Below, one piece after another: positions 35,950 through 51,205 of a stretch of 64,000 nucleotides of DNA (positions are counted from its first letter, which is position 1; each line of letters begins with the position of its first letter). The stretch spans positions 27,776,987 through 27,840,986 of the forward strand of contig CP136063.1 of NCBI GenBank assembly GCA_032622095.1, given 5' to 3'. Below the pieces are notes generated by a model, which was not told where the DNA came from, searched no databases, and saw only the letters and a program-made list of their open reading frames with translations. Both the position numbers and the translations under genes were made by a program. This DNA is from Siphonodentalium dalli (lineage: Eukaryota > Mollusca > Scaphopoda > Gadilida > Siphonodentaliidae).

Positions 35950-38900
35950 TAACCCTTATATCGCAGGAAGTATGAGAGATAGAGCGCTGGATGTTGGTAT
36001 GTTTATAGCCCCATTATAGTTGTAGTGCTTCGGTCTATATAGGATTTTGTCCTAACTTGATTTGCAGAGTTATCTCCCTTTATGTGTAAAACTGGGGGTT
36101 GCAGTATCTCGAAAAGTATGAATAGCAACAACTTGAAATTTGGACCGTATGTACAACTCAGTATGCCCTATTGTGTCCATGCATTACAATTTATGTCCGA
36201 ACTTTCCCAACAGAGTTGTCGCCCATGATTCGCAAAATTCGATTTATTTCATATCCTGTGTCCGCCTATAACATTCAAGGTAGCCAGATATGAGGGCATC
36301 TATGCAGTTACTTATTAGCAACTTGCTATGAAAATAAGTTTTGAATAGGAACGGACTTATATTTTTGGGGTTTGGGTGGGGGCAAAATTTTCGAAATATT
36401 TTTTTTTGATGATTTCAACTACTTTTACTGTCGTGTATCTATAGGACGTACTAATGATCGTCCTGAAGGAATTTTGGAAATCGGTTCAGAATTGACCAAG
36501 TTATAACAAATCGAATATGGACTAATAAAGTCCGTGTGTAGAAAGTGCTTGTGTCCAGATCTTCTCCTAGACAACGCATGTGAACTGGATTTGGTTTATG
36601 CGAGCGTGTTATCCATAGAAAGAAGACGAAATGGTGCAATTTTGACCAAGATCCAAAAACATTGATCCGTATTAGGGAGGGGGCAAAAATTGTCATATTT
36701 TTTTTGTCTCCGATTTGAACCAAAATTGTTGTGAAGTATCTATAAGATGTACAGAGTTTCACTATGAGTGAATTTTGTGAATCGGTTGAAAAATGTAGAA
36801 ATTGTGGCCCCTTCATTTTTTTCAAGTTTACAGAAGATGCACTATGAATTTGAATTCCTTCAACCAATCGTCACGTGTTTGGTGTCATTCGATGGGGAAT
36901 TTTCAGTACTTCTAAACGATTACCTACTTAACGTAATATGTCGATAGAGGCGAGAGATATCCGATAAGTATGAACCGAACAACATACATATTGGCCTACA
37001 TAGTAAAATATCGGCGCAATACCTCACCAAAACCCTGGTAAATATTATAGGGGCATCAAATACGAACACAATGACACAACCATTAGCTCGATATCTCCAA
37101 AATTGGCCGATTTATGGCGACTTTTCTACCCGCATCACCAAATTTCGAGGCATGGGTCGGGGTCACACCAGAACGTTCCAACTGAACACAGAAATATCAA
37201 TAAACCATACAATCGACATTCCAATCAATTCCGCGCGATTCCCTTATTATACTTCCATATTTTAATATGGAAGTATATTGTTATTCAATTTTTTATTTTT
37301 TTCCAATATTATTTATTATTATACTAAGCAATTTTATAACCCTTATATCGCAGGAAGTATGAGAGATAGAGCGCTGGATGTTGGTATGTTTATAGCCCCA
37401 TTATAGTTGTAGTGCTTCGGTCTATATAGGATTTTGTCCTAACTTGATTTGCAGAGTTATCTCCCTTTATGTGTAAAACTGGGGGTTGCAGTATCTCGAA
37501 AAGTATGAATAGCAACAACTTGAAATTTGGACCGTATGTACAACTCAGTATGCCCTATTGTGTCCATGCATTACAATTTATGTCCGAACTTTCCCAACAG
37601 AGTTGTCGCCCATGATTCGCAAAATTCGATTTATTTCATATCCTGTGTCCGCCTATAACATTCAAGGTAGCCAGATATGAGGGCTTCTATGCAGTTACTT
37701 ATTAGCAACTTGCTATGAAAATAAGTTTTGAATAGGAACGGACTTATATTTTTGGGGTTTGGGTGGGGGCAAAATTTTCGAAATATTTTTTTTCGATGAT
37801 TTCAACTACTTTTACTGTCGTGTATCTATAGGACGTACTAATGATCGTCCTGAAGGAATTTTGGAAATCGGTTCAGAATTGACCAAGTTATAACAAATCG
37901 AATATGGACTAATAAAGTCCGTGTGTAGAAAGTGCTTGTGTCCAGATCTTCTCCTAGACAACGCATGTGAACTGGATTTGGTTTATGCGAGCGTGTTATC
38001 CATAGAAAGAAGACGAAATGGTGCAATTTTGACCAAGATCCAAAAACATTGATCCGTATTAGGGAGGGGGCAAAAATTGTCATATTTTTTTTGTCTCCGA
38101 TTTGAACCAAAATTGTTGTGAAGTATCTATAAGATGTACAGAGTTTCACTATGAGTGAATTTTGTGAATCGGTTGAAAAATGTAGAAATTGTGGCCCCTT
38201 CATTTTTTTCAAGTTTACAGAAGATGCACTATGAATTTGAATTCCTTCAACCAATCGTCACGTGTTTGGTGTCATTCGATGGGGAATTTTCAGTACTTCT
38301 AAACGATTACCTACTTAACGTAATATGTCGATAGAGGCGAGAGATATCCGATAAGTATGAACCGAACAACATACATATTGGCCTACATAGTAAAATATCG
38401 GCGCAATACCTCACCAAAACCCTGGTAAATATTATAGGGGCATCAAATACGAACACAATGACACAACCATTAGCTCGATATCTCCAAAATTGGCCGATTT
38501 ATGGCGACTTTTCTACCCGCATCACCAAATTTCGAGGCATGGGTCGGGGTCACACCAGAACGTTCCAACTGAACACAGAAATATCAATAAACCATACAAT
38601 CGACATTCCAATCAATTCCGCGCGATTCCCTTATTATACTTCCATATTTTAATATGGAAGTATATTGTTATTCAATTTTTTATTTTTTTCCAATATTATT
38701 TATTATTATACTAAGCAATTTTATAACCCTTATATCTCAGGAAATATGAGAGATAGAGCGCTGGATTTTGGTATGTTTATAGCCCCATTATAGTTGTAGT
38801 GCATCGGTCTATATAGGATTTTGTCCTAACGTGGTTTGCAGAGTTATCTCCCTTTATGTGTAAAACTGGGGGTTGCAGTATCTCGAAAAGTATGACTAGC

Positions 38901-41497
38901 AGCAACTTGAAATTTGGACCGTATGTACAACTCAGTATGCCCCATTGTGTCCATGCATTACAATTTATGTCCGAGCTTTCCCTACAGAGTTGTCGGCCAT
39001 GATTCGCAAAATTCGATTTATTTCATATCCTGTGTCCGCCTATAACATTCAAGGTAGCCAGATATGAGGGCTTCTATGCAGTTACTTATTAGCAACTTGC
39101 TATGAAAATAAGTTTTGAACAGGAACGGACTTATATTTTTGGGGTTTGGGTGGGGGCAAAATTTTCGAAATATTTTTTTTCGATGATTTCAACTACTTTT
39201 ACTGTCGTGTATCTATAGGACGTACTAATGATCCTCCTGAAAGAATTTTGGAAATCGGTTCAGAATTGACCAAGTTATAACAAATCGAATATGGACTAAT
39301 AAAGTCCGTGTGTAGAAAGTGCTTGTGTCCAGATCTTCTCCTAGACAACGCATGTGAACTGGATTTGGTTTATGCGAGCGTGTTATCCATAGAAAGAAGA
39401 CGAAATGGTGCAATTTTGACCAAGATCCAAAAACATTGATCCGTATTAGGGAGGGGGCAAAAATTGTCATATTTTTTTTGTCTCCGATTTGAACCAAAAT
39501 TGTTGTGAAGTATCTATAAGATGTACATAGTTTCACTATGAGTGAATTTTGTGAATCGGTTGAAAAATGTAGAAATTGTGGCCCCTTCATTTTTTTCAAG
39601 TTTACAGAAGATGCACTATGAATTTGAATTCCTTCAACCAATCGTCACGTGTTTGGTGTCATTCGATGGGGAATTTTCAGTACTTCTAAACGATTACCTA
39701 CTTAACGTAATATGTCGATAGAGGCGAGAGATATCCGATAAGTATGAACTGAACAACATACATATTGGCCTACATAGTAAAATATCGGCGCAATACCTCA
39801 CCAAAACCCTGGTAAATATTATAGGGGCATCAAATACGAACACAATGACACAACCATTAGCTCGATATCTCCAAAATTGGCCGATTTATGGCGACTTTTC
39901 TACCCGCATCACCAAATTTCGAGGCATGGGTCGGGGTCACACCAGAACGTTCCAACTAAACACAGAAATATCAATAAACCATACAATCGACATTCCAATC
40001 AATTCCGCGCGATTCCCTTATTATACTTCCATATTTTAATATGGAAGTATATTGTTATTCAATTTTTTATTTTTTCCCAATATTATTTATTATTATACTA
40101 AGCAATTTTATAACCCTTATATCTCAGGAAGTATGAGAGATAGAGCGCTGGATTTTGGTATGTTTATAGCCCCATTATAGTTGTAGTGCATCGGTCTATA
40201 TGGGATTTTGTCCTAACGTGATTTGCAGAGTTATCTCCCTTTATGTGTAAAACTGGGGGTTGCAGTATCTCGAAAAGTATGACTAGCAGCAACTTGAAAT
40301 TTGGACCGTATGTACAACTCAGTATGCCCCATTGTGTCCATGCATTACAATTTATGTCCGAGCTTTCCCTACAGAGTTGTCGCCCATGATTCGCAAAATT
40401 CGATTTATTTCATATCCTGTGTCCGCCTATAACATTCAAGGTAGCCAGATATGAGGGCTTCTATGCAGTTACTTATTAGCAACTTGCTATGAAAATAAGT
40501 TTTGAACAGGAACGGACTTATATTTTTGGGGTTTGGGTGGGGGCAAAATTTTCGAAATATTTTTTTTCGATGATTTCAACTACTTTTACTGTCGTGTATC
40601 TATAGGACGTACTAATGATCCTCCTGAAAGAATTTTGGAAATCGGTTCAGAATTGACCAAGTTATAACAAATCGAATATGGACTAATAAAGTCCGTGTGT
40701 AGAAAGTGCTTGTGTCCAGATCTTCTCCTAGACAACGCATGTGAACTGGATTTGGTTTATGCGAGCGTGTTATCCATAGAAAGAAGACGAAATGGTGCAA
40801 TTTTGACCAAGATCCAAAAACATTGATCCGTATTAGGGAGGGGGCAAAAATTGTCATATTTTTTTTGTCTCCGATTTGAACCAAAATTGTTGTGAAGTAT
40901 CTATAAGATGTACATAGTTTCACTATGAGTGAATTTTGTGAATCGGTTGAAAAATGTAGAAATTGTGGCCCCTTCATTTTTTTCAAGTTTACAGAAGATG
41001 CACTATGAATTTGAATTCCTTCAACCAATCGTCACGTGTTTGGTGTCATTCGATGGGGAATTTTCAGTACTTCTAAACGATTACCTACTTAACGTAATAT
41101 GTCGATAGAGGCGAGAGATATCCGATAAGTATGAACCGAACAACATACATATTGGCCTACATAGTAAAATATCGGCGCAATACCTCACCAAAACCCTGGT
41201 AAATATTATAGGGGCATCAAATACGAACACAATGACACAACCATTAGCTCGATATCTCCAAAATTGGCCGATTTATGGCGACTTTTCTACCCGCATCACC
41301 AAATTTCGAGGCATGGGTCGGGGTCACACCAGAACGTTCCAACTGAACACAGAAATATCAATAAACCATACAATCGACATTCCAATCAATTCCGCGCGAT
41401 TCCCTTATTATACTTCCATATTTTAATATGGAAGTATATTGTTATTCAATTTTTTATTTTTTTCCAATATTATTTATTATTATACTAAGCAATTTTA
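35950..41497 (+). repeat. M22-M25: C, C, B, A/B mosaic
   Basis: Starts are 35950, 37337, 38724 and 40111. M22 has private GAGGGCATCTATGC and TTTTTTTGATGATTTC. M23 is a standard C. M24 (B) has the private GTTGTCGGCCATG, and CCAACTAAACAC near 39953. M25 has AACGTGATTTGC with GACTAGCAGC, like M19 and M32. Regular alternation is lost in this segment. Confidence 0.85.
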
Positions 41498-44400
41498 TAA
41501 CCCTTATATCTCAGGAAATATGAGAGATAGAGCGCTGGATTTTGGTATGTTTATAGCCCCATTATAGTTGTAGTGCATCGGTCTATATAGGATTTTGTCC
41601 TAACGTGGTTTGCAGAGTTATCTCCCTTTATGTGTAAAACTGGGGGTTGCAGTATCTCGAAAAGTATGACTAGCAGCAACTTGAAATTTGGACCGTATGT
41701 ACAACTCAGTATGCCCCATTGTGTCCATGCATTACAATTTATGTCCGAGCTTTCCCTACAGAGTTGTCGCCCATGATTCGCAAAATTCGATTTATTTCAT
41801 ATCCTGTGTCCGCCTATAACATTCAAGGTAGCCAGATATGAGGGCTTCTATGCAGTTACTTATTAGCAACTTGCTATGAAAATAAGTTTTGAACAGGAAC
41901 GGACTTATATTTTTGGGGTTTGGGTGGGGGCAAAATTTTCGAAATATTTTTTTTCGATGATTTCAACTACTTTTACTGTCGTGTATCTATAGGACGTACT
42001 AATGATCCTCCTGAAAGAATTTTGGAAATCGGTTCAGAATTGACCAAGTTATAACAAATCGAATATGGACTAATAAAGTCCGTGTGTAGAAAGTGCTTGT
42101 GTCCAGATCTTCTCCTAGACAACGCATGTGAACTGGATTTGGTTTATGCGAGCGTGTTATCCATAGAAAGAAGACGAAATGGTGCAATTTTGACCAAGAT
42201 CCAAAAACATTGATCCGTATTAGGGAGGGGGCAAAAATTGTCATATTTTTTTTGTCTCCGATTTGAACCAAAATTGTTGTGAAGTATCTATAAGATGTAC
42301 ATAGTTTCACTATGAGTGAATTTTGTGAATCGGTTGAAAAATGTAGAAATTGTGGCCCCTTCATTTTTTTCAAGTTTACAGAAGATGCACTATGAATTTG
42401 AATTCCTTCAACCAATCGTCACGTGTTTGGTGTCATTCGATGGGGAATTTTCAGTACTTCTAAACGATTACCTACTTAACGTAATATGTCGATAGAGGCG
42501 AGAGATATCCGATAAGTATGAACTGAACAACATACATATTGGCCTACATAGTAAAATATCGGCGCAATACCTCACCAAAACCCTGGTAAATATTATAGGG
42601 GCATCAAATACGAACACAATGACACAACCATTAGCTCGATATCTCCAAAATTGGCCGATTTATGGCGACTTTTCTACCCGCATCACCAAATTTCGAGGCA
42701 TGGGTCGGGGTCACACCAGAACGTTCCAACTGAACACAGAAATATCAATAAACCATACAATCGACATTCCAATCAATTCCGCGCGATTCCCTTATTATAC
42801 TTCCATATTTTAATATGGAAGTATATTGTTATTCAATTTTTTATTTTTTTCCAATATTATTTATTATTATACTAAGCAATTTTATAACCCTTATATCGCA
42901 GGAAGTATGAGAGATAGAGCGCTGGATGTTGGTATGTTTATAGCCCCATTATAGTTGTAGTGCTTCGGTCTATATAGGATTTTGTCCTAACTTGATTTGC
43001 AGAGTTATCTCCCTTTATGTGTAAAACTGGGGGTTGCAGTATCTCGAAAAGTATGAATAGCAACAACTTGAAATTTGGACCGTATGTACAACTCAGTATG
43101 CCCTATTGTGTCCATGCATTACAATTTATGTCCGAACTTTCCCAACAGAGTTGTCGCCCATGATTCGCAAAATTCGATTTATTTCATATCCTGTGTCCGC
43201 CTATAACATTCAAGGTAGCCAGATATGAGGGCTTCTATGCAGTTACTTATTAGCAACTTGCTATGAAAATAAGTTTTGAATAGGAACGGACTTATATTTT
43301 TGGGGTTTGGGTGGGGGCAAAATTTTCGAAATATTTTTTTTCGATGATTTCAACTACTTTTACTGTCGTGTATCTATAGGACGTACTAATGATCGTCCTG
43401 AAGGAATTTTGGAAATCGGTTCAGAATTGACCAAGTTATAACAAATCGAATATGGACTAATAAAGTCCGTGTGTAGAAAGTGCTTGTGTCCAGATCTTCT
43501 CCTAGACAACGCATGTGAACTGGATTTGGTTTATGCGAGCGTGTTATCCATAGAAAGAAGACGAAATGGTGCAATTTTGACCAAGATCCAAAAACATTGA
43601 TCCGTATTAGGGAGGGGGCAAAAATTGTCATATTTTTTTTGTCTCCGATTTGAACCAAAATTGTTGTGAAGTATCTATAAGATGTACAGAGTTTCACTAT
43701 GAGTGAATTTTGTGAATCGGTTGAAAAATGTAGAAATTGTGGCCCCTTCATTTTTTTCAAGTTTACAGAAGATGCACTATGAATTTGAATTCCTTCAACC
43801 AATCGTCACGTGTTTGGTGTCATTCGATGGGGAATTTTCAGTACTTCTAAACGATTACCTACTTAACGTAATATGTCGATAGAGGCGAGAGATATCCGAT
43901 AAGTATGAACCGAACAACATACATATTGGCCTACATAGTAAAATATCGGCGCAATACCTCACCAAAACCCTGGTAAATATTATAGGGGCATCAAATACGA
44001 ACACAATGACACAACCATTAGCTCGATATCTCCAAAATTGGCCGATTTATGGCGACTTTTCTACCCGCATCACCAAATTTCGAGGCATGGGTCGGGGTCA
44101 CACCAGAACGTTCCAACTGAACACAGAAATATCAATAAACCATACAATCGACATTCCAATCAATTCCGCGCGATTCCCTTATTATACTTCCATATTTTAA
44201 TATGGAAGTATATTGTTATTCAATTTTTTATTTTTTTCCAATATTATTTATTATTATACTAAGCAATTTTATAACCCTTATATCTCAGGAAATATGAGAG
44301 ATAGAGCGCTGGATTTTGGTATGTTTATAGCCCCATTATAGTTGTAGTGCATCGGTCTATATAGGATTTTGTCCTAACGTGGTTTGCAGAGTTATCTCCC

Positions 44401-47045
44401 TTTATGTGTAAAACTGGGGGTTGCAGTATCTCGAAAAGTATGACTAGCAGCAACTTGAAATTTGGACCGTATGTACAACTCAGTATGCCCCATTGTGTCC
44501 ATGCATTACAATTTATGTCCGAGCTTTCCCTACAGAGTTGTCGCCCATGATTCGCAAAATTCGATTTATTTCATATCCTGTGTCCGCCTATAACATTCAA
44601 GGTAGCCAGATATGAGGGCTTCTATGCAGTTACTTATTAGCAACTTGCTATGAAAATAAGTTTTGAACAGGAACGGACTTATATTTTTGGGGTTTGGGTG
44701 GGGGCAAAATTTTCGAAATATTTTTTTTCGATGATTTCAACTACTTTTACTGTCGTGTATCTATAGGACGTACTAATGATCCTCCTGAAAGAATTTTGGA
44801 AATCGGTTCAGAATTGACCAAGTTATAACAAATCGAATATGGACTAATAAAGTCCGTGTGTAGAAAGTGCTTGTGTCCAGATCTTCTCCTAGACAACGCA
44901 TGTGAACTGGATTTGGTTTATGCGAGCGTGTTATCCATAGAAAGAAGACGAAATGGTGCAATTTTGACCAAGATCCAAAAACATTGATCCGTATTAGGGA
45001 GGGGGCAAAAATTGTCATATTTTTTTTGTCTTCGATTTGAACCAAAATTGTTGTGAAGTATCTATAAGATGTACATAGTTTCACTATGAGTGAATTTTGT
45101 GAATCGGTTGAAAAATGTAGAAATTGTGGCCCCTTCATTTTTTTCAAGTTTACAGAAGATGCACTATGAATTTGAATTCCTTCAACCAATCGTCACGTGT
45201 TTGGTGTCATTCGATGGGGAATTTTCAGTACTTCTAAACGATTACCTACTTAACGTAATATGTCGATAGAGGCGAGAGATATCCGATAAGTATGAACTGA
45301 ACAACATACATATTGGCCTACATAGTAAAATATCGGCGCAATACCTCACCAAAACCCTGGTAAATATTATAGGGGCATCAAATACGAACACAATGACACA
45401 ACCATTAGCTCGATATCTCCAAAATTGGCCGATTTATGGCGACTTTTCTACCCGCATCACCAAATTTCGAGGCATGGGTCGGGGTCACACCAGAACGTTC
45501 CAACTGAACACAGAAATATCAATAAACCATACAATCGACATTCCAATCAATTCCGCGCGATTCCCTTATTATACTTCCATATTTTAATATGGAAGTATAT
45601 TGTTATTCAATTTTTTATTTTTTTCCAATATTATTTATTATTATACTAAGCAATTTTATAACCCTTATATCTCAGGAAATATGAGAGATAGAGCGCTGGA
45701 TTTTGGTATGTTTATAGCCCCATTATAGTTGTAGTGCATCGGTCTATATAGGATTTTGTCCTAACGTGGTTTGCAGAGTTATCTCCCTTTATGTGTAAAA
45801 CTGGGGGTTGCAGTATCTCGAAAAGTATGACTAGCAGCAACTTGAAATTTGGACCGTATGTACAACTCAGTATGCCCCATTGTGTCCATGCATTACAATT
45901 TATGTCCGAGCTTTCCCTACAGAGTTGTCGCCCATGATTCGCAAAATTCGATTTATTTCATATCCTGTGTCCGCCTATAACATTCAAGGTAGCCAGATAT
46001 GAGGGCTTCTATGCAGTTACTTATTAGCAACTTGCTATGAAAATAAGTTTTGAACAGGAACGGACTTATATTTTTGGGGTTTGGGTGGGGGCAAAATTTT
46101 CGAAATATTTTTTTTCGATGATTTCAACTACTTTTACTGTCGTGTATCTATAGGACGTACTAATGATCCTCCTGAAAGAATTTTGGAAATCGGTTCAGAA
46201 TTGACCAAGTTATAACAAATCGAATATGGACTAATAAAGTCCGTGTGTAGAAAGTGCTTGTGTCCAGATCTTCTCCTAGACAACGCATGTGAACTGGATT
46301 TGGTTTATGCGAGCGTGTTATCCATAGAAAGAAGACGAAATGGTGCAATTTTGACCAAGATCCAAAAACATTGATCCGTATTAGGGAGGGGGCAAAAATT
46401 GTCATATTTTTTTTGTCTCCGATTTGAACCAAAATTGTTGTGAAGTATCTATAAGATGTACATAGTTTCACTATGAGTGAATTTTGTGAATCGGTTGAAA
46501 AATGTAGAAATTGTGGCCCCTTCATTTTTTTCAAGTTTACAGAAGATGCACTATGAATTTGAATTCCTTCAACCAATCGTCACGTGTTTGGTGTCATTCG
46601 ATGGGGAATTTTCAGTACTTCTAAAAGATTACCTACTTAACGTAATATGTCGATAGAGGCGAGAGATATCCGATAAGTATGAACTGAACAACATACATAT
46701 TGGCCTACATAGTAAAATATCGGCGCAATACCTCACCAAAACCCTGGTAAATATTATAGGGGCATCAAATACGAACACAATGACACAACCATTAGCTCGA
46801 TATCTCCAAAATTGGCCGATTTATGGCGACTTTTCTACCCGCATCACCAAATTTCGAGGCATGGGTCGGGGTCACACCAGAACGTTCCAACTGAACACAG
46901 AAATATCAATAAACCATACAATCGACATTCCAATCAATTCCGCGCGATTCCCTTATTATACTTCCATATTTTAATATGGAAGTATATTGTTATTCAATTT
47001 TTTATTTTTTCCCAATATTATTTATTATTATACTAAGCAATTTTA
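41498..47045 (+). repeat. M26-M29: B, C, B, B
   Basis: Starts are 41498, 42885, 44272 and 45659, all 1387 bp. M28 has a private TTGTCTTCGATTTG. M29 ends with CTAAAAGATT at 46621, exactly 12482 bp after the same rare variant in M20. Confidence 0.85.
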
Positions 47046-50000
47046 TAACCCTTATATATCAGGAAGTATGAGAGATAGAGCGCTGGATTTTGGTATGTTT
47101 ATAGCCCCATTATAGTTGTATTGCATCGGTCTATATAGGATTTTGTCCTAACTTGATTTGCAGAGTTATCTCCCTTTATGTGTAAAACTGGGGGTTGCAG
47201 TATCTCGAAAAGTATGAATAGCAGCAACTTGAAATTTGGACCGTATGTACAACTCAGTATGCCCTATTGTGTCCATGCATTACAATTTATGTCCGAGCTT
47301 TCCCTACAGAGTTGTCGCCCATGATTCGCAAAATTCGATTTATTTCATATCCTGTGTCCGCCTATAACATTCAAGGTAGCCAGATATGAGGGCTTCTATG
47401 CAGTTACTTATTAGCAACTTGCTATGAAAATAAGTTTTGAACAGGAACGGACTTATATTTTTGGGGTTTGGGTGGGGGCAAAATTTTCGAAATATTTTTT
47501 TTCGATGATTTCAACTACTTTTACTGTCGTGTATCTATAGGACGTACTAATGATCCTCCTGAAAGAATTTTGGAAATCGGTTCAGAATTGACCAAGTTAT
47601 AACAAATCGAATATGGACTAATAAAGTCCGTGTGTAGAAAGTGCTTGTGTCCAGATCTTCTCCTAGACAACGCATGTGAACTGGATTTGGTTTATGCGAG
47701 CGTGTTATCCATAGAAAGAAGAAAAATGGTGCAATTTTGACCAAGATCCAAAAACATTGATCCGTATTAGGGAGGGGGCAAAAATTGTCATATTTTTTTT
47801 GTCTCCGATTTGAACCAAAATTGTTGTGAAGTATCTATAAGATGTACAGAGTTTCACTATGAGTGAATTTTGTGAATCGGTTGAAAAATGTAGAAATTGT
47901 GGCCCCTTCATTTTTTTCAAGTTTACAGAAGCTGCCCTATGAATTTGAATTCCTTCAACCAATCGTCACGTGTTTGGTGTCATTCGATGGGGAATTTTCA
48001 GTACTTCTAAACGATTACCTACTTAACGTAATATGTCGATAGAGGCGAGAGATATCCGATAAGTATGAACGGAACAACATACATATTGGCCTACATAGTA
48101 AAATATCGGCGCAATACCTCACCAAAACCCTGGTAAATATTATAGGGGCATCAAATACGAACACAATGACACAACCATTAGCTCGATATCTCCAAAATTG
48201 GCCGATTTATGGCGACTTTTCTACCCGCATCACCAAATTTCGAGGCATGGGTCGGGGTCACACCAGAACTTTCCAACTGAACACAGAAATATCAATAAAC
48301 CATACAATCGACATTCCAATCAATTCCGCGCGATTCCCTTATTATACTTCCATATTTTAATATGGAAGTATATTGTTATTCAATTTTTTATTTTTTTCCA
48401 ATATTATTTATTATTATACTAAGCAATTTTATAACCCTTATATCGCAGGAAGTATGAGAGATAGAGCGCTGGATGTTGGTATGTTTATAGCCCCATTATA
48501 GTTGTAGTGCTTCGGTCTATATAGGATTTTGTCCTAACTTGATTTGCAGAGTTATCTCCCTTTATGTGTAAAACTGGGGGTTGCAGTATCTCGAAAAGTA
48601 TGAATAGCAACAACTTGAAATTTGGACCGTATGTACAACTCAGTATGCCCTATTGTGTCCATGCATTACAATTTATGTCCGAACTTTCCCAACAGAGTTG
48701 TCGCCCATGATTCGCAAAATTCGATTTATTTCATATCCTGTGTCCGCCTATAACATTCAAGGTAGCCAGATATGAGGGCTTCTATGCAGTTACTTATTAG
48801 CAACTTGCTATGAAAATAAGTTTTGAATAGGAACGGACTTATATTTTTGGGGTTTGGGTGGGGGCAAAATTTTCGAAATATTTTTTTTCGATGATTTCAA
48901 CTACTTTTACTGTCGTGTATCTATAGGACGTACTAATGATCGTCCTGAAGGAATTTTGGAAATCGGTTCAGAATTGACCAAGTTATAACAAATCGAATAT
49001 GGACTAATAAAGTCCGTGTGTAGAAAGTGCTTGTGTCCAGATCTTCTCCTAGACAACGCATGTGAACTGGATTTGGTTTATGCGAGCGTGTTATCCATAG
49101 AAAGAAGACGAAATGGTGCAATTTTGACCAAGATCCAAAAACATTGATCCGTATTAGGGAGGGGGCAAAAATTGTCATATTTTTTTTGTCTCCGATTTGA
49201 ACCAAAATTGTTGTGAAGTATCTATAAGATGTACAGAGTTTCACTATGAGTGAATTTTGTGAATCGGTTGAAAAATGTAGAAATTGTGGCCCCTTCATTT
49301 TTTTCAAGTTTACAGAAGATGCACTATGAATTTGAATTCCTTCAACCAATCGTCACGTGTTTGGTGTCATTCGATGGGGAATTTTCAGTACTTCTAAACG
49401 ATTACCTACTTAACGTAATATGTCGATAGAGGCGAGAGATATCCGATAAGTATGAACCGAACAACATACATATTGGCCTACATAGTAAAATATCGGCGCA
49501 ATACCTCACCAAAACCCTGGTAAATATTATAGGGGCATCAAATACGAACACAATGACACAACCATTAGCTCGATATCTCCAAAATTGGCCGATTTATGGC
49601 GACTTTTCTACCCGCATCACCAAATTTCGAGGCATGGGTCGGGGTCACACCAGAACGTTCCAACTGAACACAGAAATATCAATAAACCATACAATCGACA
49701 TTCCAATCAATTCCGCGCGATTCCCTTATTATACTTCCATATTTTAATATGGAAGTATATTGTTATTCAATTTTTTATTTTTTCCCAATATTATTTATTA
49801 TTATACTAAGCAATTTTATAACCCTTATATCTCAGGAAGTATGAGAGATAGAGCGCTGGATTTTGGTATGTTTATAGCCCCATTATAGTTGTAGTGCATC
49901 GGTCTATATAGGATTTTGTCCTAACGTGATTTGCAGAGTTATCTCCCTTTATGTGTAAAACTGGGGGTTGCAGTATCTCGAAAAGTATGACTAGCAGCAA

Positions 50001-51205
50001 CTTGAAATTTGGACCGTATGTACAACTCAGTATGCCCCATTGTGTCCATGCATTACAATTTATGTCCGAGCTTTCCCTACAGAGTTGTCGCCCATGATTC
50101 GCAAAATTCGATTTATTTCATATCCTGTGTCCGCCTATAACATTCAAGGTAGCCAGATATGAGGGCTTCTATGCAGTTACTTATTAGCAACTTGCTATGA
50201 AAATAAGTTTTGAACAGGAACGGACTTATATTTTTGGGGTTTGGGTGGGGGCAAAATTTTCGAAATATTTTTTTTCGATGATTTCAACTACTTTTACTGT
50301 CGTGTATCTATAGGACGTACTAATGATCCTCCTGAAAGAATTTTGGAAATCGGTTCAGAATTGACCAAGTTATAACAAATCGAATATGGACTAATAAAGT
50401 CCGTGTGTAGAAAGTGCTTGTGTCCAGATCTTCTCCTAGACAACGCATGTGAACTGGATTTGGTTTATGCGAGCGTGTTATCCATAGAAAGAAGACGAAA
50501 TGGTGCAATTTTGACCAAGATCCAAAAACATTGATCCGTATTAGGGAGGGGGCAAAAATTGTCATATTTTTTTTGTCTCCGATTTGAACCAAAATTGTTG
50601 TGAAGTATCTATAAGATGTACATAGTTTCACTATGAGTGAATTTTGTGAATCGGTTGAAAAATGTAGAAATTGTGGCCCCTTCATTTTTTTCAAGTTTAC
50701 AGAAGATGCACTATGAATTTGAATTCCTTCAACCAATCGTCACGTGTTTGGTGTCATTCGATGGGTAATTTTCAGTACTTCTAAAAGATTACCTACTTAA
50801 CGTAATATGTCGATAGAGGCGAGAGATATCCGATAAGTATGAACTGAACAACATACATATTGGCCTACATAGTAAAATATCGGCGCAATACCTCACCAAA
50901 ACCCTGGTAAATATTATAGGGGCATCAAATACGAACACAACGACACAACCATTAGCTCGATATCTCCAAAATTGGCCGATTTATGGCGACTTTTCTACCC
51001 GCATCACCAAATTTCGAGGCATGGGTCGGGGTCACACCAGAACGTTCCAACTGAACACAGAAATATCAATAAACCATACAATCGACATTCCAATCAATTC
51101 CGCGCGATTCCCTTATTATACTTCCATATTTTAATATGGAAGTATATTGTTATTCAATTTTTTATTTTTTCCCAATATTATTTATTATTATACTAAGCAA
51201 TTTTA
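47046..51205 (+). repeat. M30-M32: A, C, A/B mosaic
   Basis: Starts are 47046 (1386 bp), 48432 and 49819. M30 has private CTTATATATCAGG and GTATTGCATCGG, and carries GAAGCTGCCCTATG at 47928, 12482 bp after M21. M31 is C with a private AGAACTTTCCAAC. M32 is an A/B mosaic with GATGGGTAATTTTC, CTAAAAGATT (50781) and ACGACACAACC (50941), which removes one short plus-strand start codon. Confidence 0.85.
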
